Assembly (NCBI RefSeq): GCF_021601385.1
Contig: NZ_BQHO01000017.1
Span: 1 to 64,000 of the forward strand
Length of the DNA stretch: 64,000 bases
Direction: 5' to 3'
Source: Pseudomonas parasichuanensis
GTDB taxonomy: Bacteria > Pseudomonadota > Gammaproteobacteria > Pseudomonadales > Pseudomonadaceae
The translations under genes and the position numbers were made by a program. Numbering within the stretch: the first letter of the stretch is position 1; the number at the start of each line of letters is the position of its first letter. Positions 16,872-27,764 of this stretch are shown here, piece by piece. Below the pieces are notes generated by a model. The model had not been told where the DNA came from. It did not search any database and saw only the letters and a list, made by a program, of their open reading frames with translations.

Positions 16872-16886
16872 TGATAATTATTCGCA
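16872..16886. promoter_or_regulatory. Fur box in the hmuT/Rieske divergent promoter
   Basis: TGATAAT-T-ATTCGCA matches the 7-1-7 Fur heptamer palindrome TGATAAT-N-ATTATCA at 12 of 14 positions. It lies between the divergent starts of hmuT (16775) and the Rieske gene (16942) and probably controls heme uptake, perhaps both genes. Confidence 0.65.
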
Positions 16887-16941
16887 TTGAAGCGTCAAGC
16901 CATCCCTTTGTCACACGGCTTAACAGAAAGCACACCCCATC

Positions 16942-17259
16942 ATGCATTTTCTCTGCGCCTCCACCGACCTCAGCGAAGGCCAAAGCCGCGCCTTCAGCGT
17001 AGCCGGCGTGCCACTACTCGGCGCGCGTCGCCATGGCCAGGTGTTCGTCTACCGCAACCGCTGCCCCCATCGCGGCATTACCCTCAACTGGGCGCCAGAC
17101 AGCTTCCTCGACGACAGCGCCAGCCTGATCCAGTGCGCCCATCATGGCGCGCAGTTTCTGATCGAGAGTGGCGAATGCGTGGCCGGCCCGTGCACGGGCG
17201 AGTGGCTGCAAGCCCTGGACTGCCTGGAAGACAGCCAGGGCATCTGGCTTACCGAGTGA
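16942..17259 (+). CDS. Small Rieske (2Fe-2S) protein
   Basis: A 105-residue stand-alone Rieske ferredoxin-like protein. The cluster ligands are clear: CPHRG (Cys41, His43) and CAHHGAQF (Cys65, His68), with a family-typical spacing. No oxygenase catalytic domain is attached. Such small Rieske proteins act as electron carriers, but the partner is unknown here. It is divergent from hmuT and shares the intergenic Fur box. Its 3' end overlaps the convergent sfsA stop region by 11 bp. The start codon lacks a strong ribosome-binding site. Confidence 0.88.
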   Translation: MHFLCASTDLSEGQSRAFSVAGVPLLGARRHGQVFVYRNRCPHRGITLNWAPDSFLDDSASLIQCAHHGAQFLIESGECVAGPCTGEWLQALDCLEDSQGIWLTE

Positions 17260-17965
17260 GCAACACCGGCAGCGGCCGGTCGACCACGATCTGCTGTGCA
17301 TCCAGCCGGGCGCCGTAGGCCAGCACCTCTACCCCATCCGCCACCGCCGCGCGCAAGGCCTGGGCATAGGCGGCGTCGATTTCCTGGGCCGGGCGCACGG
17401 CCTCGATGCCGCTGAGGTTCACGCAATACAGCTGCACGGCACGAATACCCTGGCGCGCCAACCCCGCCAGCTCGCGCAGGTGCTTGGCCCCGCGCTGGGT
17501 CACGGCATCGGGGAAGGCTGCCACCGGGGTATCCGGGTAGCCGAGGGTCACGCTCTTGACCTCGACGTAGGCCTTGCTGCCGTCGGCATATTCCAGATAG
17601 AAGTCGATACGGCTGCGCTCCTCGCCGTAGGCCACCTCGCGCCTGAGCGCGGTGAAGCCGGCCAGCTCGGTGATGACGCCCGCGCGCAGCGCTTCCTCGA
17701 CCAGCGCATTGGCCCGCCCGGTGTTGACACAGGCCAGCCGGCCCTGGGGCGTTTCGCTGATCTCCCAGGTGCCGGGCAGCTTGCGCTTGGGGTCGTTGGA
17801 ACGGCTGAACCAGACCCGTCCGCCTTCACTCATGCAATTGAGCATCGAACCGGTGTTGGGGCAGTGGATGGTCATCTGCTCGCCACTGGCCAACTCGATG
17901 TCGGCCAGGAAACGCTTATAGCGGCGCAGTAGACGCGCCTCTTCCAGTACGGGAAATTGCGCCAT
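17249..17965 (-). CDS. sfsA: SfsA, sugar fermentation stimulation protein homologue
   Basis: A 238-residue protein of the SfsA family: an OB-fold-like N-terminus followed by a nuclease-like domain with the (D/E)XK-type segment [12 protein letters not shown] ... YVEVKSVTL. Family members have been linked to maltose gene regulation and nucleic-acid binding, but the exact role is unsettled. Landmarks are [18 protein letters not shown] and [14 protein letters not shown]. The ATG at 17965 overlaps the aminotransferase stop by one base (TGATG), so the pair is coupled. Length is normal (about 235). Confidence 0.93.
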   Translation of the reverse strand: MAQFPVLEEARLLRRYKRFLADIELASGEQMTIHCPNTGSMLNCMSEGGRVWFSRSNDPKRKLPGTWEISETPQGRLACVNTGRANALVEEALRAGVITELAGFTALRREVAYGEERSRIDFYLEYADGSKAYVEVKSVTLGYPDTPVAAFPDAVTQRGAKHLRELAGLARQGIRAVQLYCVNLSGIEAVRPAQEIDAAYAQALRAAVADGVEVLAYGARLDAQQIVVDRPLPVLLTR

Positions 17966-19137
17966 CAGCCTTGCCAGCTCCGCAGGCCCCGGGCGATGCG
18001 CTGCACCGCCTCTTCCAGACGCGGCAGGCTCTGGGTGTAGGCGAAACGCACGTGATGGCCGGCCTGGTGACGGCCAAAGTCCAGGCCCGGGGTGAAGGCC
18101 AGGTGTTCGGTTTCGAGGAAATGCCGGCAGAAGGCGAACGCGTCGCCACCGAAGGCGCTGATGTCGGCATACAGATAGAAGGCGCCCTGGGGCTCGACGG
18201 CAATACCGAAGCCCAGTTCGCGCAGCGCCGGCAACAGGTAGTCGCGGCGACGGGCGAACTCGGCACGGCGCTCCTCGAGAATCGCCAGTGTCTGCGGCTC
18301 GAAGCACGCCAACGCGGCATGCTGGGCCATGCTCGGGGCACTGATATAGAGGTTCTGCGCCAGTTTTTCCAGGTCAGCCACCGCCGACGGCGGCGCCACC
18401 AGCCAGCCAAGGCGCCATCCGGTCATGCCGAAATACTTGGAGAAGCTGTTCAGGACGAAGGCCTCATCGTCCACTTCCAGTACGCTCGGCGCATCCATGC
18501 CATAGGTGAGGCCGTGATAGATCTCGTCCACCACCAGGTGGCCATGGCGCTCGCGGGTCGCCCTGGAGAGGCTGGCCAGCTGCTCACGGTCGAGCACCGT
18601 GCCGGTCGGGTTGGCCGGCGAAGCCACCAGCGCGCCGACGGTGTCCTTGTCCCAGTGGCGCTCGACCAGGTCGGCGGTCAGCTGATAGTTCACCTCCGGC
18701 CCGACCGGCACCAGCTGCGCGCCGCCTTCGACCAGCCGCAGGAAGTGGCGGTTGCACGGGTAGCCGGGGTCGGCCAGCAGCCAGTGCTTGCCGGGGTCGA
18801 CCAGCAGGCTGCTGGCCAGCAGCAGTGCGCCCGAACCGCCCGGGGTGATGAGCACACGTTCAGGGTCAAGGTCCACGCCATAACGCTGGCCATAAAAGCC
18901 GGCAATCGCCTCGCGCAACTGCGGCAGGCCGCGGGCAGCGGTGTAGCGGGTGTGTCCTGCGGCCAGCGCCGCCTGGCCGGCGGCGACGATCGGCGCGGCG
19001 GTGGTGAAGTCCGGCTCGCCGATTTCCAGGTGGATCACGTCGTGGCCGGCGGCCTGCAGTTCGTTGGCACGCGCCAGCAAGGCCATGACGTGGAAGGGTT
19101 CGATGGCGCGACTGCGCGCACTGTGTGGCTGAGCCAT
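17965..19137 (-). CDS. Pyridoxal-phosphate aminotransferase, class I/II (aspartate/alanine-type)
   Basis: A 390-residue fold-type I aminotransferase. The Schiff-base lysine lies in [16 protein letters not shown] (Lys234), with phosphate-binding and substrate residues in [17 protein letters not shown] and the C-terminal HHVRFAY. It resembles the AspC/AlaC/YbdL group; the donor and acceptor cannot be settled from sequence. The ATG at 19137 is preferred because upstream codons do not match the family. It is coupled to sfsA downstream and divergent from dksA. Confidence 0.9.
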   Translation of the reverse strand: MAQPHSARSRAIEPFHVMALLARANELQAAGHDVIHLEIGEPDFTTAAPIVAAGQAALAAGHTRYTAARGLPQLREAIAGFYGQRYGVDLDPERVLITPGGSGALLLASSLLVDPGKHWLLADPGYPCNRHFLRLVEGGAQLVPVGPEVNYQLTADLVERHWDKDTVGALVASPANPTGTVLDREQLASLSRATRERHGHLVVDEIYHGLTYGMDAPSVLEVDDEAFVLNSFSKYFGMTGWRLGWLVAPPSAVADLEKLAQNLYISAPSMAQHAALACFEPQTLAILEERRAEFARRRDYLLPALRELGFGIAVEPQGAFYLYADISAFGGDAFAFCRHFLETEHLAFTPGLDFGRHQAGHHVRFAYTQSLPRLEEAVQRIARGLRSWQG

Positions 19138-19349
19138 GGGCCTTCTCTCAATTGGGTCTAAACTGGTGATTCCACCTGAACATACCAGCGAACGTGCCGC
19201 CCGCACCGCGGTCAAAAGCAGGCATAGGGCGGGGTAGCGCACCCCGAATCTATCTGGTAAGTTCGGCGGCTCGCAGTCGCAGGGCCGGCGGTCGCCGGAG
19301 ATGGAAGTATCCTGCGCATTGGATCAGATGAGTGAGAGGCGGTCTATTC

Positions 19350-19796
19350 ATGTCCACCCTAGAAAAGCAAAAAGCCAGTCAAACGCTCTATGGCGTCGAG
19401 CCGTACAAGGAAACCAAGGGTGAAGAGTACATGGGTGCTCCGATGCGAGCCCACTTCACCAAGCTCCTGAACGGCTGGAAGCAAGAGCTCATGGCCAGTG
19501 TCGACAAAACCATGGACCACATGAAGGACGAGGCAGCCAACTTCCCCGATCCAGCCGACCGCGCCAGCCAGGAAGAAGAGTTCGCCCTGGAACTGCGCAA
19601 CCGCGATCGCGAGCGCAAGCTGATCAAGAAAATCGACAAGACCCTGCAACTGATCGTGGACGAAGACTACGGCTGGTGCGAATCCTGCGGTATTGAAATC
19701 GGCCTGCGTCGCCTGGAAGCCCGTCCGACCGCAGACCTGTGCTTCGACTGCAAGGAAATTGCCGAGAAAAAGGAAAAGACGGTCGGCAAAGGCTGA
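19350..19796 (+). CDS. dksA: RNA polymerase-binding transcription factor DksA
   Basis: A 148-residue coiled-coil factor that enters the RNA polymerase secondary channel and works with ppGpp in the stringent response, for example repressing rRNA promoters. The coiled-coil tip motif DPADRA (Asp67, Asp70, Ala72) is intact. The zinc finger has four cysteines, Cys110, Cys113, Cys131 and Cys134, so it is the zinc-containing form. The ATG at 19350 gives the normal length. A strong terminator follows, so it is probably monocistronic. Confidence 0.97.
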   Translation: MSTLEKQKASQTLYGVEPYKETKGEEYMGAPMRAHFTKLLNGWKQELMASVDKTMDHMKDEAANFPDPADRASQEEEFALELRNRDRERKLIKKIDKTLQLIVDEDYGWCESCGIEIGLRRLEARPTADLCFDCKEIAEKKEKTVGKG

Positions 19797-19811
19797 TCCT
19801 GATTCCCACCG

Positions 19812-19836
19812 AACGGGGCGCTGCAAGCGCCCCGTT
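19812..19836 (+). terminator. Terminator of dksA
   Basis: AACGGGGCGC and GCGCCCCGTT arms around a five-base loop, followed by TTCATTTAT, 15 bp after the dksA stop and before gluQ. Confidence 0.85.
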
Positions 19837-19859
19837 TCATTTATATATGCCGTAAGCCC

Positions 19860-20747
19860 ATGACCCCAGCCCGTTACATCGGACGCTTCGCCCCCACCCC
19901 CAGCGGTTACCTGCACTTCGGCTCGCTGGTCGCCGCCCTCGCCTCCTGGCTCGACGCCCGCGCCGTCAACGGCCGCTGGCTGCTGCGCATGGAAGACACC
20001 GACCCGCCACGCGAGATGCCTGGCGCCCGCGATGCCATCCTGCAGACCCTCGAGCGTTACGGCCTGGAGTGGGATGGCGAGGTGGTTTGCCAGAGCCAGC
20101 GCCATGATACCTATGCGGCCGTCGTCGACAGGCTGTTCAGCATGGGCCTGGCCTATGCCTGCACCTGCTCGCGCAAGCAGCTGGAAGGGCATCACGGCAT
20201 CTACCCCGGCTTTTGCCGCAACGCCGGGCATGCCCGCGAGGGCGCGGCGATCCGCCTGCGGGTGCCGGAGCTGATCTACCGCTTCGATGACCGGGTCCAG
20301 GGCCTGTTCGAGCAGCACCTGGGGCGCGAAGTGGGCGATTTCGTCATTCAGCGCCGCGACGGGCTCTACGCCTACCAGCTGGCCGTCGTGCTGGACGATG
20401 CCTGGCAGGGTGTGACCGATGTCGTGCGCGGCGCCGACCTGCTGGACAACACGCCGCGCCAGCTCTACCTGCAGGAGCTGCTGGGTTTCTCGCAACCGCG
20501 TTACCTGCATATCCCGCTGATCGTCCAACCCGACGGGCACAAGCTGGGCAAGTCGTACCGTTCACCGCCGCTCGAGCCGGACCAGGCCACGCCCTTGCTG
20601 CTCAGAGCCTTGCGCGCGCTGGGGCAGCAGACCGACCCGGCACTGATGGGCGCCAGCCCGGCCGAGGTGCTGGCGGTGGCGCGTCTGCAGTGGCGGCCGG
20701 AGCATATTGCACGGCAGATGACGGTGCCTGAAGCCGATTTACGCTAA
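19860..20747 (+). CDS. gluQ: Glutamyl-Q tRNA(Asp) synthetase
   Basis: A 295-residue truncated glutamyl-tRNA synthetase paralogue lacking the anticodon-binding domain. It attaches glutamate to queuosine at position 34 of tRNA(Asp). It shows the class I start FAPTPSGYLHFGS (HFGS replacing HIGH), KLGKS as the KMSKS equivalent, and a zinc site beginning CTCSRKQ (Cys101, Cys103) and ending YPGFC. It is immediately downstream of dksA, the conserved arrangement in gamma-proteobacteria, but a terminator lies between them. Confidence 0.96.
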   Translation: MTPARYIGRFAPTPSGYLHFGSLVAALASWLDARAVNGRWLLRMEDTDPPREMPGARDAILQTLERYGLEWDGEVVCQSQRHDTYAAVVDRLFSMGLAYACTCSRKQLEGHHGIYPGFCRNAGHAREGAAIRLRVPELIYRFDDRVQGLFEQHLGREVGDFVIQRRDGLYAYQLAVVLDDAWQGVTDVVRGADLLDNTPRQLYLQELLGFSQPRYLHIPLIVQPDGHKLGKSYRSPPLEPDQATPLLLRALRALGQQTDPALMGASPAEVLAVARLQWRPEHIARQMTVPEADLR

Positions 20748-20753
20748 ATCTGT

Positions 20754-20868
20754 ACTGGCCTCTTCGCGGGTAAACCCGCTCCCACAGTAGCTTCGCAACA
20801 CTTGAGTACTGTGCAGTATCTGTGGGAGCGGCGGTTCGCCGCTGCGATTTACCCGCGAAGAGGCCAGT
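20754..20868. repeat. REP pair, inverted, family with GGCCTCTTCGCGGGTAAACC core
   Basis: Left unit ACTGGCCTCTTCGCGGGTAA..CCCACAG (20754-20787) and right unit CTGTGGGAGCGG..GGCCAGT (20820-20868) are inverted copies. The right unit carries an extra GGCGGTTCGCCGCTGCGA segment. The core matches the 35-bp P. putida REP element from memory. It fills much of the 260-bp gap between gluQ and cbrX. Confidence 0.85.
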
Positions 20869-21007
20869 CCAGGCAAGACCCACTCCCCGCACAAAAGCCC
20901 TGTCAATTCAAACCCTTGGCTAACTCCACCGATTCCCGCTAGCATCGCCTGCGCGATTTTCACCAATAATAAGTCCAAACCCGCAGCGCCCAACCTTCGA
21001 GGCCAGC

Positions 21008-21184
21008 ATGTACATCTATCGTTTGGTCCTGCTTCTGGTCGTGGGGATCTACCTGTTCTCCCCGGCCATCATGGACTGGTGGATCGAGCCGACCGGTGCC
21101 TGGTACCGCCCCTACCTGCTCTGGCTGATCCTCATCGTCGTCACCTTCATCCTGCAGAGCCAACGAGATGCCGATGAGCTTTAG
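21008..21184 (+). CDS. cbrX: CbrX-like small membrane protein, translationally coupled to cbrA
   Basis: A 58-residue protein, MYIYRLVLLLVVGIYLFSPA and onward. Two membrane helices are likely (about 4-21 and 35-50) with a Trp/Tyr-rich loop between (MDWWIEPTGAWYRPY). The frame ends 17 bases inside cbrA, in another reading frame, so translation of cbrA is probably coupled to it. A small ORF called cbrX at this position has been described in P. putida to my recollection. Direct biochemical function is unknown. Base composition and codon use match the surroundings. Confidence 0.8.
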   Translation: MYIYRLVLLLVVGIYLFSPAIMDWWIEPTGAWYRPYLLWLILIVVTFILQSQRDADEL

Positions 21185-24143
21185 CCTGACCCAGATGATC
21201 CTGATCAGCGCCGCCTACCTGCTGGTGCTGTTCGGCGTGGCCTGGATCAGCGAACGCGGGCTGATCCCGCGCTCGGTCATCCGCCACCCGCTGACCTACA
21301 CCCTGTCGCTGGGCGTCTATGCCAGCGCCTGGGCCTTCTATGGCTCGGTGGGGCTGGCCTACCAGTACGGCTACGGGTTCCTCGCCTGTTACCTGGGGGT
21401 GTCAGGCGCGTTCCTGCTGGCACCGGTGCTGCTCTACCCGATCCTCAAGATCACCCGCACCTACCAGCTCTCGTCGCTGGCCGACCTGCTGGCATTCCGT
21501 TTCCGCAGCACCTGGGCCGGCGCGCTGACCACCATCTTCATGCTGATCGGCGTGCTGCCGTTGCTGGCCCTGCAGATCCAGGCAGTGGCCGATTCCATCA
21601 GCATCCTCACCGGCGAGCCGGTCAAGGCCCGAGTGGCATTCGCCTTCTGTGCGCTGATCACCCTCTTCACCATTTTCTTCGGCTCGCGCCATATCGCCAC
21701 CCGCGAAAAGCACGAGGGGCTGGTGTTCGCCATCGCTTTCGAATCGGTGATCAAGCTGCTGGCCCTGGGCGGCATTGGCCTGTACGCGCTGTACGGCGTG
21801 TTCGGCGGCCCGCACGGGCTGGAAGTGTGGCTGCTGCAGAACCAGACCGCCCTCGCCGCCCTGCACACGCCGTTGCAGGAGGGCCCGTGGCGCACCCTGC
21901 TGCTGGTGTTCTTCGCCTCGGCGATCGTCATGCCGCACATGTACCACATGGCCTTCACCGAGAACCTCAGCCCACGCTCGCTGGTCAGCGCCAGCTGGGG
22001 CCTGCCACTGTTCCTGCTGCTGATGAGCCTGGCCGTGCCGCTGGTGCTGTGGGCCGGCCTGCGCCTGGGCGCCAGCACCAACCCCGAATACTTCACCCTG
22101 GGGCTGGGCATCGCCGCCAACAACCAGGCCCTGGCCTTGCTGGCCTATGTCGGCGGGCTGTCGGCCGCCAGTGGGCTGATCATCGTCACCACCCTGGCGC
22201 TGTCGGGCATGGCCCTGAACCACCTGGTATTGCCGCTGTACCAGCCACCGGCCGAAGGCAATATCTACCGCTGGCTGAAGTGGACCCGCCGGGCGCTGAT
22301 CGTCGCCATCATCACCGCTGGCTTCGTCTTCTACCTCACCCAGAACAACCACCAGAGCCTGGCCAACCTCGGCATCGTCGCCTTCGTCGCCACCCTGCAG
22401 TTCCTGCCCGGCGTGCTGTCGGTGCTGTACTGGCCGACCGCCAACCGCCGCGGCTTCATCGCCGGCCTGCTGGCCGGCATGCTGGTGTGGATGGTGACCA
22501 TGCTGCTGCCGCTGCTGGGCAACCTGCAGGGCTTCTACATTCCGCTGCTGGACATGATCTACGTGCTGGACGACACCAGCTGGCACATGGCGGCCATCGC
22601 GTCGCTGGCGGCCAACGTCCTGCTGTTCACGCTGATTTCGCTGTTCACCAATGCCAGCAGCGAAGAGGTCAGTGCCGCCGAAGCCTGCGCGGTGGACAAC
22701 GTGCGTCGCCCGCAACGCCGCGAGCTGCACGCCGCCTCGCCCCAGGAGTTCGCCACCCAGCTGGCCAAGCCGCTGGGCGCCAAGGCTGCACAGAAGGAAG
22801 TCGAGCAAGCCCTGCGTGACCTCTACCTGCCATTCGACGAGCGCCGCCCCTACGCCCTGCGCCGCCTGCGCGACCGCATCGAGGCCAACCTCTCCGGCCT
22901 GATGGGCCCGAGCGTGGCGCAGGACATGGTCGAGACCTTCCTGCCGTACAAGTCCGGCAACGAAAACTACGTCACCGAAGACATCCACTTCATCGAGAGC
23001 CGCCTCGAGGACTACCACTCGCGCCTGACCGGCCTTGCCGCCGAGCTCGACGCCCTGCGCCGCTACCACCGCCAGACCTTGCAGGAGCTGCCCATGGGCG
23101 TCTGCTCGCTGGCCAAGGACCAGGAGATCCTGATGTGGAACAAGGCGATGGAAGAGCTGACCGGCATCGCCGCCAAGCACGTGGTCGGCTCGCGCCTGGT
23201 GACCATCGGCGAGCCTTGGCGCGGCCTGCTGCTGGGGTTCATCAACGTCCCCGACGAACACCTGCACAAGCAGCGCCTGGCCCTCGATGGCCAGCCACGC
23301 TGGCTCAACCTGCACAAGGCGGCCATCGACGAGCCCCTGGCACCGGGCAACAGCGGCCTGGTGCTGCTGGTCGAGGACCTCACCGAAACCCAGGCGCTGG
23401 AAGACAAGCTGGTGCACTCCGAACGCCTGGCCAGCATCGGCCGCCTGGCCGCGGGCGTGGCCCACGAAATCGGCAACCCGATCACCGGCATCGCCTGCCT
23501 TGCGCAGAACCTGCGGGAAGAGCGCGAGGGCGATGGCGAGATCATCGAGCTGTCCAGCCAGATCCTCGAGCAGACCAAGCGCGTATCGCGCATCGTCCAG
23601 TCGCTGATGAGCTTCGCCCATGCCGGCGGCAGCCAGCAGAACAGTGAAGAGCCGGTGTGCCTTGCCGAAGTGGCGCAGGACGCCATTGGTCTGCTGGCAC
23701 TGAACCGGCGCAATTTCGAAGTACAGTTCTTCAACCTGTGCGACCCCGACCACTGGGCCGAGGGCGACCCGCAACGCCTGGCCCAGGTGCTGATCAACCT
23801 GCTGTCCAACGCCCGCGATGCCTCGCCGGCCGGCAGCGCGGTGCGCGTGCGCAGTGAAGTCAGCGATCACACCGTCGACCTGATCGTCGAGGACGAGGGC
23901 AGCGGCATCCCGAAAAGCATCATGGACCGCCTGTTCGAACCCTTCTTCACCACCAAGGACCCGGGCGAGGGAACCGGACTGGGGCTCGCGCTGGTCTATT
24001 CCATCGTGGAAGAGCATTATGGGCAAATCACCATCGACAGCCCGGCCGACATCGAGCGCCAACGTGGTACCCGGATCCGCGTGACCCTGCCCCGGCATGT
24101 CGTAGCGACGTCCCCAGTAATTCGAGACCGTCGAGAGAATTGA
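21168..24143 (+). CDS. cbrA: CbrA, transporter-like sensor histidine kinase of the CbrAB system
   Basis: A 991-residue hybrid of transporter and kinase. Residues about 1-500 form an SLC5 (sodium/solute symporter)-like domain with about 13 helices. A STAC-type linker follows, then a PAS domain (about 625-735). The HisKA domain has its phospho-acceptor in [11 protein letters not shown] (His766). The HATPase has N-box [19 protein letters not shown] and [14 protein letters not shown]. CbrA phosphorylates CbrB to balance carbon and nitrogen use; it can also take up histidine. The ATG at 21168 overlaps cbrX; a second ATG two codons later is also possible. Confidence 0.96.
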   Translation: MPMSFSLTQMILISAAYLLVLFGVAWISERGLIPRSVIRHPLTYTLSLGVYASAWAFYGSVGLAYQYGYGFLACYLGVSGAFLLAPVLLYPILKITRTYQLSSLADLLAFRFRSTWAGALTTIFMLIGVLPLLALQIQAVADSISILTGEPVKARVAFAFCALITLFTIFFGSRHIATREKHEGLVFAIAFESVIKLLALGGIGLYALYGVFGGPHGLEVWLLQNQTALAALHTPLQEGPWRTLLLVFFASAIVMPHMYHMAFTENLSPRSLVSASWGLPLFLLLMSLAVPLVLWAGLRLGASTNPEYFTLGLGIAANNQALALLAYVGGLSAASGLIIVTTLALSGMALNHLVLPLYQPPAEGNIYRWLKWTRRALIVAIITAGFVFYLTQNNHQSLANLGIVAFVATLQFLPGVLSVLYWPTANRRGFIAGLLAGMLVWMVTMLLPLLGNLQGFYIPLLDMIYVLDDTSWHMAAIASLAANVLLFTLISLFTNASSEEVSAAEACAVDNVRRPQRRELHAASPQEFATQLAKPLGAKAAQKEVEQALRDLYLPFDERRPYALRRLRDRIEANLSGLMGPSVAQDMVETFLPYKSGNENYVTEDIHFIESRLEDYHSRLTGLAAELDALRRYHRQTLQELPMGVCSLAKDQEILMWNKAMEELTGIAAKHVVGSRLVTIGEPWRGLLLGFINVPDEHLHKQRLALDGQPRWLNLHKAAIDEPLAPGNSGLVLLVEDLTETQALEDKLVHSERLASIGRLAAGVAHEIGNPITGIACLAQNLREEREGDGEIIELSSQILEQTKRVSRIVQSLMSFAHAGGSQQNSEEPVCLAEVAQDAIGLLALNRRNFEVQFFNLCDPDHWAEGDPQRLAQVLINLLSNARDASPAGSAVRVRSEVSDHTVDLIVEDEGSGIPKSIMDRLFEPFFTTKDPGEGTGLGLALVYSIVEEHYGQITIDSPADIERQRGTRIRVTLPRHVVATSPVIRDRREN

Positions 24144-24147
24144 ATCA

Positions 24148-25593
<1,446 letters not shown>

Positions 25594-25625
25594 CGCTGCC
25601 GGTCGGCCCGGGCCTTGTGGCCCGT

Positions 25626-25678
25626 TCGCGGGCAAGCCCGCGCCCACACTGTACCTGTGGGCGCAGGCTTGCCCGCGA
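25626..25678. repeat. REP pair, inverted, after cbrB
   Basis: TCGCGGGCAAGCCCGCGCCCACA (25626-25648) is matched in inverse by 25656-25678 with one extra/mismatched position near the middle. Spacer 7 bp. It may stabilise or end the cbrXAB transcript before the crcZ promoter region. Confidence 0.8.
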
Positions 25679-25692
25679 TGCGTTTGGGGCCG

Positions 25693-25768
25693 GTAACACA
25701 GATCAGTTCCCGCAGAAATCTGTTACCTCGGCTTTCAGGCGTAACAGCTCCCGAGGCTTAAGGTAACG
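25693..25768. promoter_or_regulatory. Probable CbrB binding sites upstream of crcZ
   Basis: A perfect palindrome TGTTAC-N14-GTAACA lies at 25721-25746, with further half-sites GTAACA at 25693-25698 and GTAACG at 25763-25768. They sit about 75-175 bp upstream of the sigma-54 promoter, the normal place for an enhancer-binding protein. TGTTAC/GTAACA half-sites are, from memory, the type recognised by CbrB in P. putida. Confidence 0.75.
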
Positions 25769-25843
25769 AAATGTCCACATTCGCCCGCCTCCTAAGCCCG
25801 CCCAAAACGACAAAACCCCCGGATTCATTGGCTTTTCAAAAGT

Positions 25844-25859
25844 TGGCACGGCATCTGCT
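25844..25859 (+). promoter_or_regulatory. Sigma-54 promoter of crcZ
   Basis: TGGCACGGCATCTGCT: GG (25845-25846) and GC (25857-25858) are separated by exactly 10 bp, matching the -24/-12 consensus TGGCACG-N4-TTGC with one substitution. Predicted start near 25869, at the 5' end of CrcZ. Confidence 0.92.
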
Positions 25860-25868
25860 ATATGTCTG

Positions 25869-26243
25869 GTACAAGAACAATAACAAGCACTGCAACTCAG
25901 AATAAGAACAAGACGAAACGGCTCACGCACAATAAAAACAAGACGGCGGAGGCGCAGCTAACTGATTCTTTTGGAGAGGAGCTGTGTTTGGGGCTTGCCC
26001 CACGATCAGACAGAGAACAACAAAAACTGCACTCAAAAGCAGCACCTGAACTGATTGGATCGAAAGATCAGCATCATCTCGGCGACCAAAGCAATCCGTT
26101 TGCTCTTCACCCCTGGTTTAGGGGTCGTTCACAAGCTTCGAGATTTGTGAACAGGGCACTCAACAAAAACAAGAAGCCCAGCAGAAAAACAATAAGAGCA
26201 CACAACGACTTGGTGGGGAGCTTCGGCTCCCCATTGTCGTTTC
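25869..26243 (+). ncRNA. crcZ: CrcZ small RNA (Hfq/Crc decoy, catabolite repression)
   Basis: Located between cbrB and pcnB, as in other pseudomonads, behind a sigma-54 promoter and CbrB-type sites. It contains six A-rich CA motifs that bind Hfq/Crc: 25873-25887, 25901-25912, 25931-25942, 26014-26027, 26162-26176 and 26183-26198. It ends in a long hairpin with loop TTCG. When poor carbon sources activate CbrAB, CrcZ titrates Hfq-Crc and relieves translational repression of catabolic genes. Length is about 375 nt, near the known size. An ORF of 170 codons across it (25862-26374) is not considered real. Confidence 0.93.
26204..26243 (+). terminator. Terminator of CrcZ
   Basis: TGGGGAGC-TTCG-GCTCCCCA, extended after an internal loop by ACGAC/GTCGT, then TTTC. 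It closes the sRNA upstream of the pcnB promoter. Confidence 0.8.
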
Positions 26244-26295
26244 TGGGCGTCTGCCATGCCCTTTGGCACACCGCCTACACCATTCCCCCAGTAAA

Positions 26296-26304
26296 TGCTA
26301 GAAT
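26296..26304 (+). promoter_or_regulatory. Possible extended -10 promoter for pcnB
   Basis: TGCTAGAAT is an extended -10 (TGn-TAGAAT) about 64 bp before the pcnB ATG. The -35 region is weak. Confidence 0.45.
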
Positions 26305-26367
26305 CCCCGCCCATCATGCGGCCATTCTCCTATCCTTGGCCGAACATTCCTTCAAACAGTGCATCCC

Positions 26368-27762
26368 ATGCTGAAGAAGCTGTTCCAGTCGTTCCGCCCG
26401 CCGGTCCCCGGCCAGCACCACAGGCGCACCACGCCTGAAGTGATCAACAAGAGCCAGCACTCGCTGCAGCGCAGCCAGTTCAGCCGCCATGCCGTGGGCA
26501 TCGTCGAGCGCCTGCAGGCAGCCGGCTACCAGGCCTACCTGGTCGGTGGTTGCGTGCGCGACCTGATGCTGGGCATTACACCCAAGGACTTCGACGTCGC
26601 CACCAGTGCCACCCCCGAACAGGTGCGTGCGGAGTTTCGCAACGCCCGCATCATTGGCCGGCGCTTCAAGCTGGTCCACGTGCATTTCGGCCGCGAGATC
26701 ATCGAAGTCGCCACCTTCCGTGCCCCGCATTCGGACGAGGACCAGGCCGACAGCCACCGCTCCTCGCACAATGCCAGCGGCCGCATTCTGCGTGACAATG
26801 TGTACGGCACCCTTGAGGAAGACGCGCAGCGCCGCGACTTCACCATCAATGCCCTGTACTACGACCCGGTCAACGAGCGCGTGCTCGATTACGCCAACGG
26901 CGTGCACGATGTGCGCAACCGCCTGCTGCGCCTGATCGGCGACCCAACGCATCGCTACCAGGAAGACCCGGTGCGCATGCTGCGCGCCGTGCGCTTTGCC
27001 GCCAAGCTGAACTTCGGCATCGAGAAGCACACCGTGCAACCGATCCGCCAGCTGGCCAAGCTGCTGCGCGAGATCCCGCCGGCGCGGCTGTTCGAAGAAA
27101 CCCTCAAGCTGTTCCTCAACGGCCAGGGCGCATTGGCCTTCGAGATGCTGGTCGACCTGGAGCTGTTCGAGCCGCTGTTCCCGGCCAGTGCCCACGCCCT
27201 GGAAGAGCGCCCGACCTACACCCACACCCTGATCAGCCAGGCCCTGGCCAACACCGACCTGCGTGTCAAACAGGGCAAGCCGGTCACGCCAGCGTTCCTC
27301 TTCGCCGCCCTGCTCTGGCCAGCCCTGCCAGGCCGCGCGCTGCACCTGCAGAGCCAAGGCGTACCGCCGATCCCGGCCATGAACGGCGCAGCCCACGACC
27401 TGATCGCCGAACAGTGCCAACGCATTGCCATCCCCAAGCGCTTCACCCTGCCGATCCGCGAGATCTGGGACATGCAGGAGCGCCTGCCACGGCGCAGCGG
27501 CAAACGCGCCGACATGCTGCTGGACAACCCGCGTTTCCGCGCCGGCTACGACTTCCTGCTGCTGCGTGAAAGCGCTGGCGAGGAAACCGATGGCCTGGGC
27601 CAATGGTGGACCGACTACCAGGACGCCAATGACAGCCAGCGCCGCGACATGATTCGCGAACTGGGCAACCGCGACGACGGTGCCAGCACCGGCGCCGGCC
27701 CGCGCAAGCGCAAGCGCAGCCCCGGCAAACGCAAGCGCGACGACGAGCAGGCGTGGGACTGA
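26368..27762 (+). CDS. pcnB: Poly(A) polymerase I
   Basis: A 464-residue class II nucleotidyltransferase that adds poly(A) tails to RNA 3' ends and promotes decay. The motif LVGGCVRDLMLG is followed by TPKDFDVATSA with catalytic Asp74 and Asp76. RNA-binding head and neck regions follow, and the C-terminus is very basic (GPRKRKRSPGKRKR). I use ATG 26368 (MLKKLFQSF); an in-frame GTG three codons upstream is possible and neither has a clear ribosome-binding site. folK starts three bases after the stop. Confidence 0.95.
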   Translation: MLKKLFQSFRPPVPGQHHRRTTPEVINKSQHSLQRSQFSRHAVGIVERLQAAGYQAYLVGGCVRDLMLGITPKDFDVATSATPEQVRAEFRNARIIGRRFKLVHVHFGREIIEVATFRAPHSDEDQADSHRSSHNASGRILRDNVYGTLEEDAQRRDFTINALYYDPVNERVLDYANGVHDVRNRLLRLIGDPTHRYQEDPVRMLRAVRFAAKLNFGIEKHTVQPIRQLAKLLREIPPARLFEETLKLFLNGQGALAFEMLVDLELFEPLFPASAHALEERPTYTHTLISQALANTDLRVKQGKPVTPAFLFAALLWPALPGRALHLQSQGVPPIPAMNGAAHDLIAEQCQRIAIPKRFTLPIREIWDMQERLPRRSGKRADMLLDNPRFRAGYDFLLLRESAGEETDGLGQWWTDYQDANDSQRRDMIRELGNRDDGASTGAGPRKRKRSPGKRKRDDEQAWD

Positions 27763-27764
27763 GC

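Noticed and set aside
25862-26374. 170-codon frame across the crcZ region
   Set aside because: Overlaps the sRNA, its CA motifs and terminator and the pcnB start; Asn/Lys/Thr-rich from A-rich motifs; no ribosome-binding site.
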